The notes below the pieces were generated by a model. That model made no database searches. It saw only the letters and a program-made list of their open reading frames with translations, and had not been told where the DNA came from. 64,000 nucleotides of DNA from Gemmatimonas phototrophica. GTDB lineage: Bacteria > Gemmatimonadota > Gemmatimonadetes > Gemmatimonadales > Gemmatimonadaceae. The DNA lies in assembly GCA_945869195.1 (NCBI GenBank), contig CAMBNV010000003.1:1-64000 (forward strand), written 5' to 3'. Positions 22,413-31,285 of the stretch are shown piece by piece (within the stretch, counting starts at the first letter, position 1; every line of letters begins with the position of its first letter). The position numbers were made by a program, and so were the translations under genes.

Positions 22413-23326
22413 GCACTCCCCTGGCCCGGCGACGCGGCGCCCACCCCGCCCCCGGGACTCTCCGCCGCCCTGAGTCCGAGGATATGACAGAGTGCGTAGG
22501 CGAGGTCCGCCCGGTTCAGCGTGTAGAAATGGAACTCGGTGACGCCAGCCTGCGCGAGCTGCTGGCACTGTTCGGCGGCCACCGTCACGGCGACGAGTTT
22601 CCGTGTCTCCGGATCTTGGTCAAGTCCTTCGAACATCCGCGCGAATGGGGCCGGGATCGTCGCACCGGTGCTTTTGGCGAACTTCACCATCTGCGTGAAG
22701 TTGGTCACTGGCATTATTCCTGGGACGATCGGCACGGTGATCCCCGCCTTGCGCGCGCGGTCCACAAATCGGATGAAGGCCCAGTTGTCGAAGAAGAACT
22801 GCGTGATCGCGCGCGTGGCGCCGGCGTCGATCTTTCGCTTCAGGTTGTCGAGATCATCTTGCGGCGACTTCGCCTCGGGGTGGGTCTCGGGATACGCGGC
22901 CACCGAGATTTCGAAGTCGTGCTGCTTGCGCAGCCCGGCCACCAGCTCGGCGCCGAAGCCGTAGCCGCCCACTGTTGGGACATAGGGCGCGTCGCCACCG
23001 GGGATGTCACCGCGCAACGCGACCACATGGCGCACGCCCACGTTCCAGTAGTCGTCCGCGACGGCGTCGATCTCCGCCCGCGTCGCAGCAACGCAGGTGA
23101 GATGCGCCGCCGGTACGAGCTGCGTCTCCGCGATGATCCGGCGCACCGTCTGGTGCGTTCGCTGGCGCGTCGAGCCGCCGGCGCCGTAGGTCACCGAGAC
23201 GAAGCGTGGCGCGAGCGGCGCGAGACGCGTGATCGACTTCCATAGTGTCTCTTCCATCTCCGCCGTTTTAGGCGGGAAGAACTCGAACGAGACCTGGAAC
23301 GGGGCCGGCAGAACAAGTGAACTCAC
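22406..23326 (-). CDS. metF: Methylenetetrahydrofolate reductase
   Basis: [29 protein letters not shown]...[19 protein letters not shown]...[36 protein letters not shown] start at 23326 preceded by AGAGGG. Confidence 0.95.
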
Positions 23327-23336
23327 GACACCCTCT

Positions 23337-23374
23337 AAAAGCACGAAAGCCCGGGGCTGCAGAGCGCCCGGGCT
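23337..23374 (-). terminator. Leader terminator upstream of metF
   Basis: Minus strand AGCCCGGG-CGCTCTGCAGC-CCCGGGCT followed by TTCGTGCTTTT, between the aptamer and the metF start. Confidence 0.75.
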
Positions 23375-23375
23375 A

Positions 23376-23427
23376 GCGCTTTAGCTGATTGTTTAACGTG
23401 GCCGCAATTTGCCTCGAAATCGCCACG
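23376..23427 (-). ncRNA. SAM-II-like S-adenosylmethionine riboswitch aptamer
   Basis: Minus strand CGTGGC-GATTTCGAGGCAAATTGCG-GCCACG-TTAAACAATCAGCTAAAGCGC: 6-bp P1, GAUUU...UUGC loop and UUAAA...GCUAAA tail as in SAM-II (recalled SAM-II sequence CGCGCUGAUUUAACCGUAUUGCAAGCGCGUGAUAAAUGUAGCUAAA). Confidence 0.75.
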
Positions 23428-23442
23428 AATCGGTTGTCCTCC

Positions 23443-23471
23443 ATTCTATCATCCGGATGAACGGATGGCAA
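23443..23471 (-). promoter_or_regulatory. Sigma70-type promoter for metF-metH leader
   Basis: Minus strand TTGCCA - 17 nt - TAGAAT, immediately upstream of the riboswitch. Confidence 0.7.
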
Positions 23472-23515
23472 GGGGGCGGCGCCGAATGGCGGCCCCTCTC
23501 TGACCCGCGGGGGGC

Positions 23516-24103
23516 TCACAGGAAGGTGAGGAGCGCCCGCTGAAGCAGGCTGAGCAGGAACCAGGCCAGGATTGGCGAGATGTCGATCCCGCTCATCGCT
23601 GGGAGCAGCCGTCTCAGCGGTTCGAGGAACCAGTCGGTGAGTTGTGCTGCCAGCCGCCCGATTCGTGAGTACGATCCGCCGATCCAACTGCTGATGACGC
23701 GCACGAGGAGCGCGGCCTGGAGCACCCCGAAGGTCCACCGCACCAGTAGCTCCAATAGTCCGGAGAGTCCGTGCGAGGTCGCGAGGTACGCAGTCACGAG
23801 CGCATCTCGCACGCCGCCCACGATGAAGACGGCGCCGGCCATCACCATGAGCAGCACGAGGACGGCGACCCAGGGCAGGTTCGCGGCCGCTACGCCGGTG
23901 CGCGCCAGATGGCGCTCGACCGGGGCGAGGAGCGGATCGACCGTCGCCCGCACGAAGCGCGCGATGCTCCCGAACGGACTGAGTCGCCGCGACCGGACCG
24001 CCCAGGCGAGGGCTGCGGCCAGCGTCGCAAGCAGCAGCACAATCGCCGACCCCGCGCGAATCCCATTCATGATCGCGTCGAGCATTTCGATGAGCGCGCG
24101 CAT
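23516..24103 (-). CDS. YggT family membrane protein
   Basis: Two hydrophobic repeats; VISSWIGGSYSRIGRLAAQLTDWFLEPLRRLLPAMSGIDISPILAWFLLSLLQRAL. Confidence 0.85.
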   Translation of the reverse strand: MRALIEMLDAIMNGIRAGSAIVLLLATLAAALAWAVRSRRLSPFGSIARFVRATVDPLLAPVERHLARTGVAAANLPWVAVLVLLMVMAGAVFIVGGVRDALVTAYLATSHGLSGLLELLVRWTFGVLQAALLVRVISSWIGGSYSRIGRLAAQLTDWFLEPLRRLLPAMSGIDISPILAWFLLSLLQRALLTFL

Positions 24104-24283
24104 CAGTATTTCGGTCTGCTACGGGGAGTCAGAGCGTCTGGGGTCATGACCACGAAATGTGACACGCTCCCTCGCTACAGGGTACTACACGGTGTGAAGG
24201 ACGATGCGATGGGCCGGGTGCGTTTCGGTGATTCGCCGTGGCGCGAAGCGGAGGTGGCGGGGCATTTTTCCCGGACCTCGCTT

Positions 24284-24844
24284 ATGACCGACACACTGCC
24301 CGGCACCTCCATCGACCCGACCCTCCCGCTGCGTGCCAAGGCGGGGGATCGTCAGGCCTTTGCTCAGCTTGTGGATCTGTTGTATCCGCGCTCCCTACGG
24401 TTCGCTCTCCATATGGTGGGCAATCGAGAGGATGCCGAGGAGGCGGTGCAGGACACGTTCGTCCGAGTGTATCACCACCTCGGCCAGTTTCGGGACGATG
24501 CGCGGTTCGAGCCCTGGCTCTTTCGCATCTTGGCGAATCGGTGCCGGAGCTTGGTGGAGAAGCGGCGACGACACACCACGGTGATCCAATACGGCGATGT
24601 GCCGGATCGGGGCGGGCCGCCGGGGACCGAGACTGAACGGGACTGGACTGAAGAGGTGTACCGGATCTTGGCGACGCTCCCGCTTGAACAGAAGGAAGCG
24701 TTTCTGCTCCGGCATGTGGAGGACATGGCGTACGAGGAAATCGCCGCAGTGACGGGCGTCGGCCTCAGTGCGCTTCGAATGCGGGTCAAACGGGCGTGCG
24801 ATGTGTTGCGAGCGCGCCTTTCCGAGGTGATACGAGATGAGTAG
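24284..24844 (+). CDS. ECF sigma factor (RpoE-like)
   Basis: LPLRAKAGDRQAFAQLVDLLYPRSLRFALHMVGNREDAEEAVQDTFVRVYHHLGQFRDDARFEPWLFRILANRC...LPLEQKEAFLLRHVEDMAYEEIAAVTGVGLSALRMRVKRACDVLR. Confidence 0.93.
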   Translation: MTDTLPGTSIDPTLPLRAKAGDRQAFAQLVDLLYPRSLRFALHMVGNREDAEEAVQDTFVRVYHHLGQFRDDARFEPWLFRILANRCRSLVEKRRRHTTVIQYGDVPDRGGPPGTETERDWTEEVYRILATLPLEQKEAFLLRHVEDMAYEEIAAVTGVGLSALRMRVKRACDVLRARLSEVIRDE

Positions 24845-25442
24845 GGAAGTTGATCGACTGATCGAGCGTGTGCGCTCGACATTGAGGGAGGCGCCGGAAG
24901 CAGTACCCGACCCGCGCCTGGTCGCCCAGCTGCTCAGCGCCGTCTGGGCGTCGCCCAAGCCGTCGATGTTGCGGCGGTGGCTCGACGCGTGGCGCGTGCC
25001 CGCCTTTTCCGCTGTCACCGCGACCGTGGTGGCAGGGCTCGCCCTGTTCGCCGGCTTCGTGACGCGTGGGGTAATCGGCGAGCGTCCGGCGCCGGAGCCG
25101 CTCGCGGCCAGCGGGCCGCAGACCGGAGAGTTCCCAGTGCAGTTCGCTGCGGCGACCACGATCGACGAGGCCGCGCCCGTGCTCACGCAGTTCGTACTCA
25201 ATGATGCCAAGGCAGAGCGCGTCTCGCTCGTCGGGGACTTCAACGACTGGTCCGGCGCGGCGACCCCGCTGACGCGGCTCGACAGCGGCGTCTGGACCGT
25301 TTCCGTCCCCCTGCCGGCCGGCCGGCAGGTGTACGCCTTCCTGATTGACGGTACATTCTTGACGGCCGACCCGCGGGCGCCGAAGTCTGGCGACGCGGAC
25401 TACGGTCGTGAGGGTTCCGTCGTGATGGTCTTCCCCCGATGA
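24837..25442 (+). CDS. Membrane-anchored (putative anti-sigma) protein with C-terminal glycogen-binding CBM48/AMPK1-like domain
   Basis: N-terminal soluble helix, one TM (AFSAVTATVVAGLALFAGFV), C-terminal RVSLVGDFNDWSGAATPLTRLDSGVWTVSVPLPAGRQVYAFLIDGTFLTADPRAP. Confidence 0.8.
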   Translation: MSREVDRLIERVRSTLREAPEAVPDPRLVAQLLSAVWASPKPSMLRRWLDAWRVPAFSAVTATVVAGLALFAGFVTRGVIGERPAPEPLAASGPQTGEFPVQFAAATTIDEAAPVLTQFVLNDAKAERVSLVGDFNDWSGAATPLTRLDSGVWTVSVPLPAGRQVYAFLIDGTFLTADPRAPKSGDADYGREGSVVMVFPR

Positions 25443-26095
25443 ACATGCATCGTAGAGTGATCACTCTCGTCGCGCTGGCGCTCGCCAGTGTGTCTCCCGC
25501 CCCGGCGTTCGCGCAGGGACCGGTAGTGCTGCGCATCGCCGACGCGAAGACGCGCGTGGTCGTCGAGCGAGAGATCGCTCGGGCCGCTGCGAGAGGGCTG
25601 CCATTGCAGCCGCTCATCGCGAAGGCAATGGAAGGTGTCACGAAGCAGGCGACCGGGGAGCGGATCCAGGTGGCCGTGTCTTTGTTGGCGAAGCGCCTTG
25701 AGCAGGCGCGAGTCCTTCTGGCTCCCTCGACATCGGTCGCCGAGCTGACCTCGGGCGCAGACGCGCTCGCGATCGGAGTGCCCGGCACGATGTTGAAGCA
25801 GATCCGTGCGGCCTGGCCCGTGGAGCGGTCGGTGGCGATGCCACTCGACGTCCTCACCGAACTCGTCGCGAGGAGAATCCCGGCGCAGCACGCGCTCGAG
25901 CAGATCACCGCACTGATGGCGAGAGGGGCGACCCCCTCGCAGATCGCCTCGCTCGGGTCGTCGGTGCAAGCCGACGTCGCGGCGGGCCTAGCGCCTGATG
26001 CGGCGCTCGACGTGCGGGCTCGCGGTGTGATGTCGCTCCTCCCGTCACCTGCAGCCGCGGCCGCTTCCGCTCCCAGTGGCCGGAGGCAACCGTGA
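25439..26095 (+). CDS. Hypothetical secreted protein (218 aa) of the ECF/CBM48 operon
   Basis: Signal peptide MNMHRRVITLVALALASVSPAPAFAQ; ATGA overlap with the preceding gene. Confidence 0.7.
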   Translation: MNMHRRVITLVALALASVSPAPAFAQGPVVLRIADAKTRVVVEREIARAAARGLPLQPLIAKAMEGVTKQATGERIQVAVSLLAKRLEQARVLLAPSTSVAELTSGADALAIGVPGTMLKQIRAAWPVERSVAMPLDVLTELVARRIPAQHALEQITALMARGATPSQIASLGSSVQADVAAGLAPDAALDVRARGVMSLLPSPAAAAASAPSGRRQP

Positions 26096-27254
26096 CGGCG
26101 TGACGCGGGGAAGCGCGGCTGCGGTCCGCGCGCTGCTCCTCAGCTGTGCCGTGGCGCTGCGCGCCACGGCACAGCTGGTCCCGGACGTGCGCTTGGAAGC
26201 AGGCTATGCGCGCGTCGACCAGGCGGGTTTCGATCCCGTGAACGCGACACTGCTTGCGCTTTTTTGGCGCAAGCCGACCGACCGCTGGACGCTGTTCACG
26301 AGCGGCAACCTCACCTACGCGCGGGACTCGTTGGCCGCGGCGCAGGGCGTCGCGGCCTTTGCCGTTCCGTGGCGCGCGAACGATCATCTCCGCACCGACT
26401 TCGGTGCCGCCGGCGCTTCGTTCTCGCTGCGGGGCGCGGGGCGCGGTGGCAACGGGAGCGGTTTTCTCCGACAGCATTACGTGCGTGACCAGTGGGGCAG
26501 CTGGGTCGGCACCGCCGCCGGACGCACGGAGCGCGACCGCCGTCGCACCCGCTCCTACGCCGGTGACATCGGCGGCTGGGCCCGTTGGCGATCCCTCTAC
26601 GCGAGCGCTTCGCTCTCGCGACAGAACTCCAACGACTGGCTCCTGCTCCTCGCCTCCGGCCAGACGGCCTCACCGCGCGCCGCGTCGTACGAGCTGGAAG
26701 ACTGGCAGCTCGTCGCCGAGGCGCGCAGGGGACCGCACGAGCTTAGCGCCTCGTGGACCCACCGGCGATCGGTTGCCGGCGCTGACGTGCGCGTGGAGGC
26801 GGTCGCGGTGAACGGTGAACTCCAGTTCAACGACCGATTGACGTTTCTCGCGAGCGCCGGCCGTCAGCTCTCCGATCCGCTGCGCGGTCTGCCCGAGGCG
26901 AACATCATCACCGCATCGCTCCGCCTGAGCTTCGGGCCTAAACCGCTGCCGGTGATGCAACGGGCCACCATCGCTGACGCGCGGTTGATTCCGCGTGTCG
27001 AGGGCGGCGCTCATCTCGTAGTACGTGTCGAGGTGCACGATACAATCACGATCGAAGTGGCGGGTGACTTCTCGGAGTGGAAGCCATTGCCGATCGTACG
27101 CGAGGGCAACGCGTGGGTTGTCCGCGTCGCGCTCCCGCCCGGGAAGTACCGAATCGGTGTCCGTGCCAACCTTGGGCCCTGGCTCGCTCCGCGAAACCTC
27201 GCACGCGTGCGCGACGATTTCGGCGGCGAGTCGGGCCTGTTCGTGATACCTTAA
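26076..27254 (+). CDS. Predicted outer-membrane beta-barrel protein with C-terminal CBM48/AMPK1-like domain
   Basis: Signal-like N-terminus, alternating amphipathic strands, then ITIEVAGDFSEWKPLPIVREGNAWVVRVALPPGKYRIGVRANLG. Confidence 0.7.
   Translation: MAGGNRDGVTRGSAAAVRALLLSCAVALRATAQLVPDVRLEAGYARVDQAGFDPVNATLLALFWRKPTDRWTLFTSGNLTYARDSLAAAQGVAAFAVPWRANDHLRTDFGAAGASFSLRGAGRGGNGSGFLRQHYVRDQWGSWVGTAAGRTERDRRRTRSYAGDIGGWARWRSLYASASLSRQNSNDWLLLLASGQTASPRAASYELEDWQLVAEARRGPHELSASWTHRRSVAGADVRVEAVAVNGELQFNDRLTFLASAGRQLSDPLRGLPEANIITASLRLSFGPKPLPVMQRATIADARLIPRVEGGAHLVVRVEVHDTITIEVAGDFSEWKPLPIVREGNAWVVRVALPPGKYRIGVRANLGPWLAPRNLARVRDDFGGESGLFVIP
26141..26177. repeat. Perfect inverted repeat (17-bp arms, 3-nt loop) inside a CDS
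   Basis: CAGCTGTGCCGTGGCGC - TGC - GCGCCACGGCACAGCTG. Confidence 0.95.
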
Positions 27255-27283
27255 GCCGCAGTATCCCTCTTCTGGAGTCGCCA

Positions 27284-28582
27284 GTGCCCCTGACGTCGCG
27301 TCGCAACTTCCTCGCTGGACTCGCTGGTGCCGGTGTGGCGCTCCCGGTGCTCTCCGAGCGCGCCGCGGCCCAGCTCTTCAAGGCCGAGGCCGTCGCTGGC
27401 TCGCGGAGCGCCGGCGAGCTCGCCAACGACGAGTCGTACTGGTCGGAGATCCAGCGCGCGTTCGACTCCGACCGCACGATGATCAACCTCAACAACGGCG
27501 GCATCTCGCCGACGCCGAGCCATGTGCTCGAGCAGATGATCCGCGATCTGCGGTTCGTCAACGAGCTGCCGGTGGAGCACAACTGGCGCGTGCTCGAGCC
27601 GCGGATGGAGAGCACGCGCCGCGAGCTCGCTAAGGAGTTCGGCTGCGAGACCGAGGAGATGGCGATCACGCGCAACGCTTCGGAGGGTCTCGAGATTATG
27701 ATCCTCGGGATCGACCTCAAGCGCGGCGACGAGGTGATCGTCACCAACCAGAACTACGGGCGGATGATCACCACTTGGCAGCAGCGCGAGCGCCGCGAGG
27801 GGATCGTGCTCAAGCAGGTGAGCTTCCCGGTGCCGCTGCTCGACCCAAAGGTGCTGCTGAAAAACATCGAGGCGGCGATTACGCCGCGCACCAAAGTGAT
27901 CGAGCTCACCCACATCACCAACCTCTCCGGGCAGATTCTCCCGATCCGCGACGTGGTCCGGATGGCGCGCCCGCGCGGGATTGAGGTGTTCGTGGACGGC
28001 GCGCATGCGTTCGCGCACTTCCCGTTCACCCGCGACGAGCTCGAGTGCGACTACTACGCGACGTCACTGCACAAGTGGATGCACGCGCCGATCGGCGCGG
28101 GCTTCCTCTACGTGCGCAAGGAGAAGATCCCCACGCTCTGGCCGCTCATGGGCTCCGACGTGTCGCGGATCGCCAACGTGCGCAAGTATGAGGAGATCGG
28201 CACCCACCCGCAGGCCAACTTCAATGCCGTTTCGGTGGCGATCACCTTCCATCGCGGGATCGGCGCCGAGCGCAAGATCGCGCGGCTCCGCTACTTGCGT
28301 GACCGGTGGGCGAAGGCGCTCCAGGGCGAAAGCCCGCGCGTGCGCGTCCTCACCGAGCTGGGTCCCGACAAGGCGGGCGCAATCTGCATGTTCGGGGTCG
28401 ACGGACTCGACCCGGTGAAGCTCGGCAGTTGGATCTACACCAACTATCGGATCGTGAACACGCCGATCGTGCACCCGGAGTTCAGCGGCATCCGCATCAC
28501 GCCCAGCATCTACACGACGCTCGACGAGATCGACACCTTCGTTGACGCGGTCAAGGTCGCAATCCAGAAGGGCATCGCGTGA
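27284..28582 (+). CDS. Class V aminotransferase-fold PLP enzyme, Tat-type signal
   Basis: VPLTSRRNFLAGLAGAGVALPVLSERAAA (twin-arginine-like); TRNASEGLEIMI, VDGAHAFAHFPF, YATSLHKWMHAPIGAGFLYVRKE. Confidence 0.9.
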   Translation: MPLTSRRNFLAGLAGAGVALPVLSERAAAQLFKAEAVAGSRSAGELANDESYWSEIQRAFDSDRTMINLNNGGISPTPSHVLEQMIRDLRFVNELPVEHNWRVLEPRMESTRRELAKEFGCETEEMAITRNASEGLEIMILGIDLKRGDEVIVTNQNYGRMITTWQQRERREGIVLKQVSFPVPLLDPKVLLKNIEAAITPRTKVIELTHITNLSGQILPIRDVVRMARPRGIEVFVDGAHAFAHFPFTRDELECDYYATSLHKWMHAPIGAGFLYVRKEKIPTLWPLMGSDVSRIANVRKYEEIGTHPQANFNAVSVAITFHRGIGAERKIARLRYLRDRWAKALQGESPRVRVLTELGPDKAGAICMFGVDGLDPVKLGSWIYTNYRIVNTPIVHPEFSGIRITPSIYTTLDEIDTFVDAVKVAIQKGIA

Positions 28583-29037
28583 GTCATTGGCTCCTCAAGT
28601 CCGAAGAGGAGGTCTTCGCGTTCGCCGATCTGCTAAACGCTCCGAAGAAGACGACACACTGGGACGGCGTCAGGAACTATCAGGCGCGCAACACACTGCG
28701 GGACCTCATGAAGAAGGGTGATCAGCTCTTCTTCTATCACTCGAGGTCAGAAGCGATCGGGATCGCGGGGATCTGCGAGGTGGTGCGCGAAGGGTATCCC
28801 GACTACACCGCGCTCGATCCTGCACACGAGCACTTCGATCCGAAGTCCAAATCCGACGCTCCCACCTGGTTCATGGTGGACGTCAAGGCGGTGAGGGCGT
28901 TCCCACGGGTCATCACGCTCGCGGAGCTCAAGGGCGTGAAGGGGCTCGAGAAGATGGTGCTGCTGCAGAAGGGGAGCCGACTAAGCGTGCAGCCGGTCTC
29001 GGCGGCGGAGTGGGGGATTGTCTGCGGGATGGAGTGA
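28579..29037 (+). CDS. EVE domain-containing protein
   Basis: SHWLLKSEEEVFAFADLLNAPKKTTHWDGVRNYQARNTLRDLMKKGDQLFFYHSRSEAIGIAGICEVVREGYPD. Confidence 0.92.
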   Translation: MSHWLLKSEEEVFAFADLLNAPKKTTHWDGVRNYQARNTLRDLMKKGDQLFFYHSRSEAIGIAGICEVVREGYPDYTALDPAHEHFDPKSKSDAPTWFMVDVKAVRAFPRVITLAELKGVKGLEKMVLLQKGSRLSVQPVSAAEWGIVCGME

Positions 29038-30504
29038 TCAGGCCGTCACGACGGCCGCGCGTCCTATCCGCACCACGGCCTCAACCAGCGCATCGAAGTC
29101 GGCGTCCCGTGAGCGGTGATTCGAGATCGCAACGCGGATCGAGAACCGTCCGCCGATCACCGTCCCGCTCGGCACGGCGATCCCCTGCTCCTGCAGCTGG
29201 ATCAGAATCTCACGGTTGAGCGCGTCGAGCGCCCCGTCATCCAGTCCCGGTGCGAGGTACCGGAAGTTCACAATATTGAGCGGCGCGGGCGCGAGGAGCT
29301 CGAGAGCGGGGTGGGAGCTCACGAGTGAGGCGAGTCGGCTCGCCTGCGCCACGTTGCGCGCGATGTGCTGGCCGAGCGTGTCGGTGCCGGTCGCGCGGAA
29401 CCGCATCCAGACTTTGAGCGCCTTAAAGCTACGCGTGAGTTCAATGCCGCGGTCGGCGAAGAAAACGCCGCTCTGCGCCATGAGTCCACGTTTTTCGCTC
29501 GCGAGGTAGGCCCCCTGCGCCGAAAAGGTCTCGACGAGGTCGGCGTCGTTGCGCACGAGCACACAGGCGACGTCGAACGGCAGATACCCCCACTTGTGCA
29601 GATCGAACGCGAGCGAGTCGGCACGCTCCTGGCCGCTCACCTGAGCCGCGACCTCGGGTGCGAGCGCCGCCATCGCACCGAACGCACCGTCCACATGGAA
29701 CCAGAGCTGCTCGCGCTCGGCGAGATCGGCGAGGGCGTTCAGGTCGTCCGTCGCGCCAGTCTGCACCGTGCCCGCCGTGCCAATCACGCAGAACGGACGG
29801 TGCCCTGCGGCGCGGTCGGCGGTGATCATCGACTGCATCGCGGCGACGTCGACGGTGTAGTCGTCGCGCACCGGCACGCGGCGAAAGGCCCCATGGCCGA
29901 GGCCGAGGAGTTCGCACGCTTTCTTGAGCCAACCGTGCGTCTCGGTGCTGCCGTACACGAGGAGTGTGGGATGGTCACCCTGCAGTCCCTCGGCGCGCAC
30001 GTCAAAGCCGGCCCCCTTCTGGCGAGCGACCGCGAGGCAGAGGTCGTTCGCCATGGTGCCACCACTCACCAGGATTCCGCCGGCGGTCGCGGGGAAGCCC
30101 ATGAGCTCGGCGCACCACCGGAGCACCTGCCGCTCCACCAGCACCGGCGACTGTTCGAACCCGCCGACGTTGGGGTTCATCACAGACGCGAGAAAGTCAT
30201 CCATTGCGGCCTGCGGTGTACCGGTGCCCATCACCCAGCCCCAGAACCGGGGGTGGATGTTGCCGTTGGGGAAGGGGCGCACGTCGGCGAGGAACTCCTC
30301 GTAGACGGCCGCGTCACCCATGCCGGCGCGCGGGAGCGGCTCGCTTGTAAGGCGTTCGCGTACCGCGGCCGGCATTGGCGTCCAGGTGGGGCGCTCGCGC
30401 ACATCGCGCAGGTAGTCGAGCGACTCGTCGACCATCCGGTGCGCGAGGGTGCGGTACTGCTCCCAGTCGTCTGGGTCGAGCGGCGGGATGGCGGTGTCGG
30501 TCAT
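29038..30504 (-). CDS. Pyridoxal-dependent (aromatic-L-amino-acid type) decarboxylase
   Basis: MTDTAIPPLDPDDWEQYRTLAHRMVDESLDYL...; AFDLHKWGYLPFDVACVLVRN PLP-lysine motif. Confidence 0.92.
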   Translation of the reverse strand: MTDTAIPPLDPDDWEQYRTLAHRMVDESLDYLRDVRERPTWTPMPAAVRERLTSEPLPRAGMGDAAVYEEFLADVRPFPNGNIHPRFWGWVMGTGTPQAAMDDFLASVMNPNVGGFEQSPVLVERQVLRWCAELMGFPATAGGILVSGGTMANDLCLAVARQKGAGFDVRAEGLQGDHPTLLVYGSTETHGWLKKACELLGLGHGAFRRVPVRDDYTVDVAAMQSMITADRAAGHRPFCVIGTAGTVQTGATDDLNALADLAEREQLWFHVDGAFGAMAALAPEVAAQVSGQERADSLAFDLHKWGYLPFDVACVLVRNDADLVETFSAQGAYLASEKRGLMAQSGVFFADRGIELTRSFKALKVWMRFRATGTDTLGQHIARNVAQASRLASLVSSHPALELLAPAPLNIVNFRYLAPGLDDGALDALNREILIQLQEQGIAVPSGTVIGGRFSIRVAISNHRSRDADFDALVEAVVRIGRAAVVTA

Positions 30505-30553
30505 GAGGGAAATCTCTACGGGCGCAATCGCGAGCGCGACCCGGACATTGCGC

Positions 30554-31285
30554 TCAGATGAGTCCGAACAGCATCGCGAGGCCGGAGCCGAGCCCGATCG
30601 CGACGATGGCGCGGCGGACCCAGAGCTGCCCGACGCGCTGCGCCAGCAGCGAGCCGCCGAGGCCGCCGAGTGTCGCCCCAACGGCCATCGCGAGGGCGAT
30701 CGGCCAGTCGACGATCCCGCTCGCGGCGAAGATGACAACCGCGACGAGATTCATGACGCCACCGCCCCAGTTCTTGAGGCCATTCATCTGGTGGATGTTC
30801 GTCAGGCCCATGAGGCCGAAGGCGGCGAGCATGAGGATGCCGGCGCCCGCGCCGAAGTAGCCGCCGTAGATGCCGACCAGCAGTTGATAGAAGAGGAACG
30901 GCGCGGCGGGGGGGCGCAGGGTGCCGTCGGCGAGCTGGATGCTTTGCGCCGACGCCGAGCCGCGAAAGTGGCTGAGCAGCGGCTTCTGGGCCATGAAGAG
31001 CGTGGTTGCGCCCAAGATGAGCCAGGGGACGATCGCGGCGAAGCGCTGTTCCGGGGTGACCAGCAGCAGGAGGGCGCCGATGATCCCGCCGACTAGGCTC
31101 GGAATGGCGAAAGCGACGGCCCAGCGACGGGCGCCGCGCAGTTCGGCGCGGTAGCCCCAGAACGAGGTGACGGTGCCGGACAGGAGGGCAACAGTCGAGG
31201 TCGCGTTGGCCGTCACCATCGGGATGCCGAGGGCGACGAGGGCGGGGAAGGTGACGAGCGTGCCTCCGCCGGCAACCGCGTTCAT
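30554..31285 (-). CDS. TauE/SafE family sulfite exporter-like permease
   Basis: VAGGGTLVTFPALVALGIPMVTANATSTVALLSGTVTSFWGYR; two-repeat membrane architecture. Confidence 0.85.
   Translation of the reverse strand: MNAVAGGGTLVTFPALVALGIPMVTANATSTVALLSGTVTSFWGYRAELRGARRWAVAFAIPSLVGGIIGALLLLVTPEQRFAAIVPWLILGATTLFMAQKPLLSHFRGSASAQSIQLADGTLRPPAAPFLFYQLLVGIYGGYFGAGAGILMLAAFGLMGLTNIHQMNGLKNWGGGVMNLVAVVIFAASGIVDWPIALAMAVGATLGGLGGSLLAQRVGQLWVRRAIVAIGLGSGLAMLFGLI

Noticed and set aside
23373-23444. Short ORF MEDNRFVAISRQIAATLNNQLKR upstream of metF as a leader peptide
   Set aside because: Its ATG lies inside the -10 box (TAGAAT) of the predicted promoter, so it would not be in the transcript. The sequence is better explained as the SAM-II-like aptamer.
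24150-24283. ECF autoregulatory promoter upstream of 24284
   Set aside because: Only a weak GTGACA-18-TACTAC match was seen; not enough to call.
29365-30561. 398-aa plus-strand ORF
   Set aside because: Fully antisense to a clear PLP decarboxylase; Arg/His/Gly/Glu-rich shadow ORF typical of high-GC DNA.
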